From: Sphingobacteriia bacterium
GTDB lineage: Bacteria; Bacteroidota; Bacteroidia; Chitinophagales; Chitinophagaceae
DNA length: 7,029 bases
Reading direction: 5' to 3'
Assembly (NCBI GenBank): GCA_004293505.1
Contig: RDYY01000070.1
Location: 1-7,029 of the forward strand
Positions 6,996 through 7,029 of the stretch are shown in pieces. How positions within the stretch are numbered: the stretch's first letter is position 1; each line of letters begins with the position of its first letter. A program made the position numbers and the translations under genes. Under the pieces are notes generated by a model, which was not told the origin of the DNA, did not search any database, and worked only from the letters and a program-made list of their open reading frames with translations.

Positions 6996-7029
6996 AGGAC
7001 AATCAGAATGGTTTTTGGGGCTAATTTTG

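Noticed and set aside
6970..7002. Extended tyrS start at TTG 7002
   Set aside because: It adds 11 residues without family support and would overlap the likely -7 box; the ATG at 6969 gives the normal N-terminus.

Overview
The window looks like ordinary chromosomal DNA of a Bacteroidota bacterium, most likely of the Saprospiria/Chitinophagia type. This is inferred from the tyrosyl-tRNA synthetase sequence, from TAnnTTTG-type promoter boxes, from the lack of Shine-Dalgarno sequences before the starts, and from two secreted proteins with a style common in that phylum. Six protein genes fill almost all of it. I see no rRNA, tRNA, CRISPR array, insertion sequence or prophage gene.

Left part (1-3528): a divergent cyanophycin pair. 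On the minus strand, cphA (cyanophycin synthetase) starts at 2497 and runs off the left edge, with 832 residues visible and only the C-terminal tail missing. On the plus strand, cphB (cyanophycinase) starts at 2638. Between them lie 140 bp with promoter-like boxes and an inverted repeat, so both genes could be controlled from one short region. CphA polymerises aspartate and arginine into an insoluble nitrogen reserve, and CphB cuts it into beta-Asp-Arg dipeptides. CphB has no signal peptide, which suits use of the cell's own store. The isoaspartyl dipeptidase that would finish the breakdown is not in this window.

Centre (3548-4225): a membrane-anchored or exported SGNH/GDSL hydrolase follows cphB after 19 bp on the same strand and is probably cotranscribed with it. 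Its link to cyanophycin, if any, is unknown. An AT-rich hairpin between this gene and the convergent gene at 4266 may end transcription from one or both sides.

Right part (4266-6969, all minus strand): tyrS (tyrosyl-tRNA synthetase), then 6 bp later a small secreted protein of unknown function, then after 61 bp a secreted protein that joins a Bacteroidota-type N-terminal domain to a CsgG/TolB-N-like domain. The first two are probably one transcript. The third may have its own promoter.

The best candidate for something less described is the cphA/cphB pair in a Bacteroidota setting with an added SGNH hydrolase. The enzymes themselves belong to known families.
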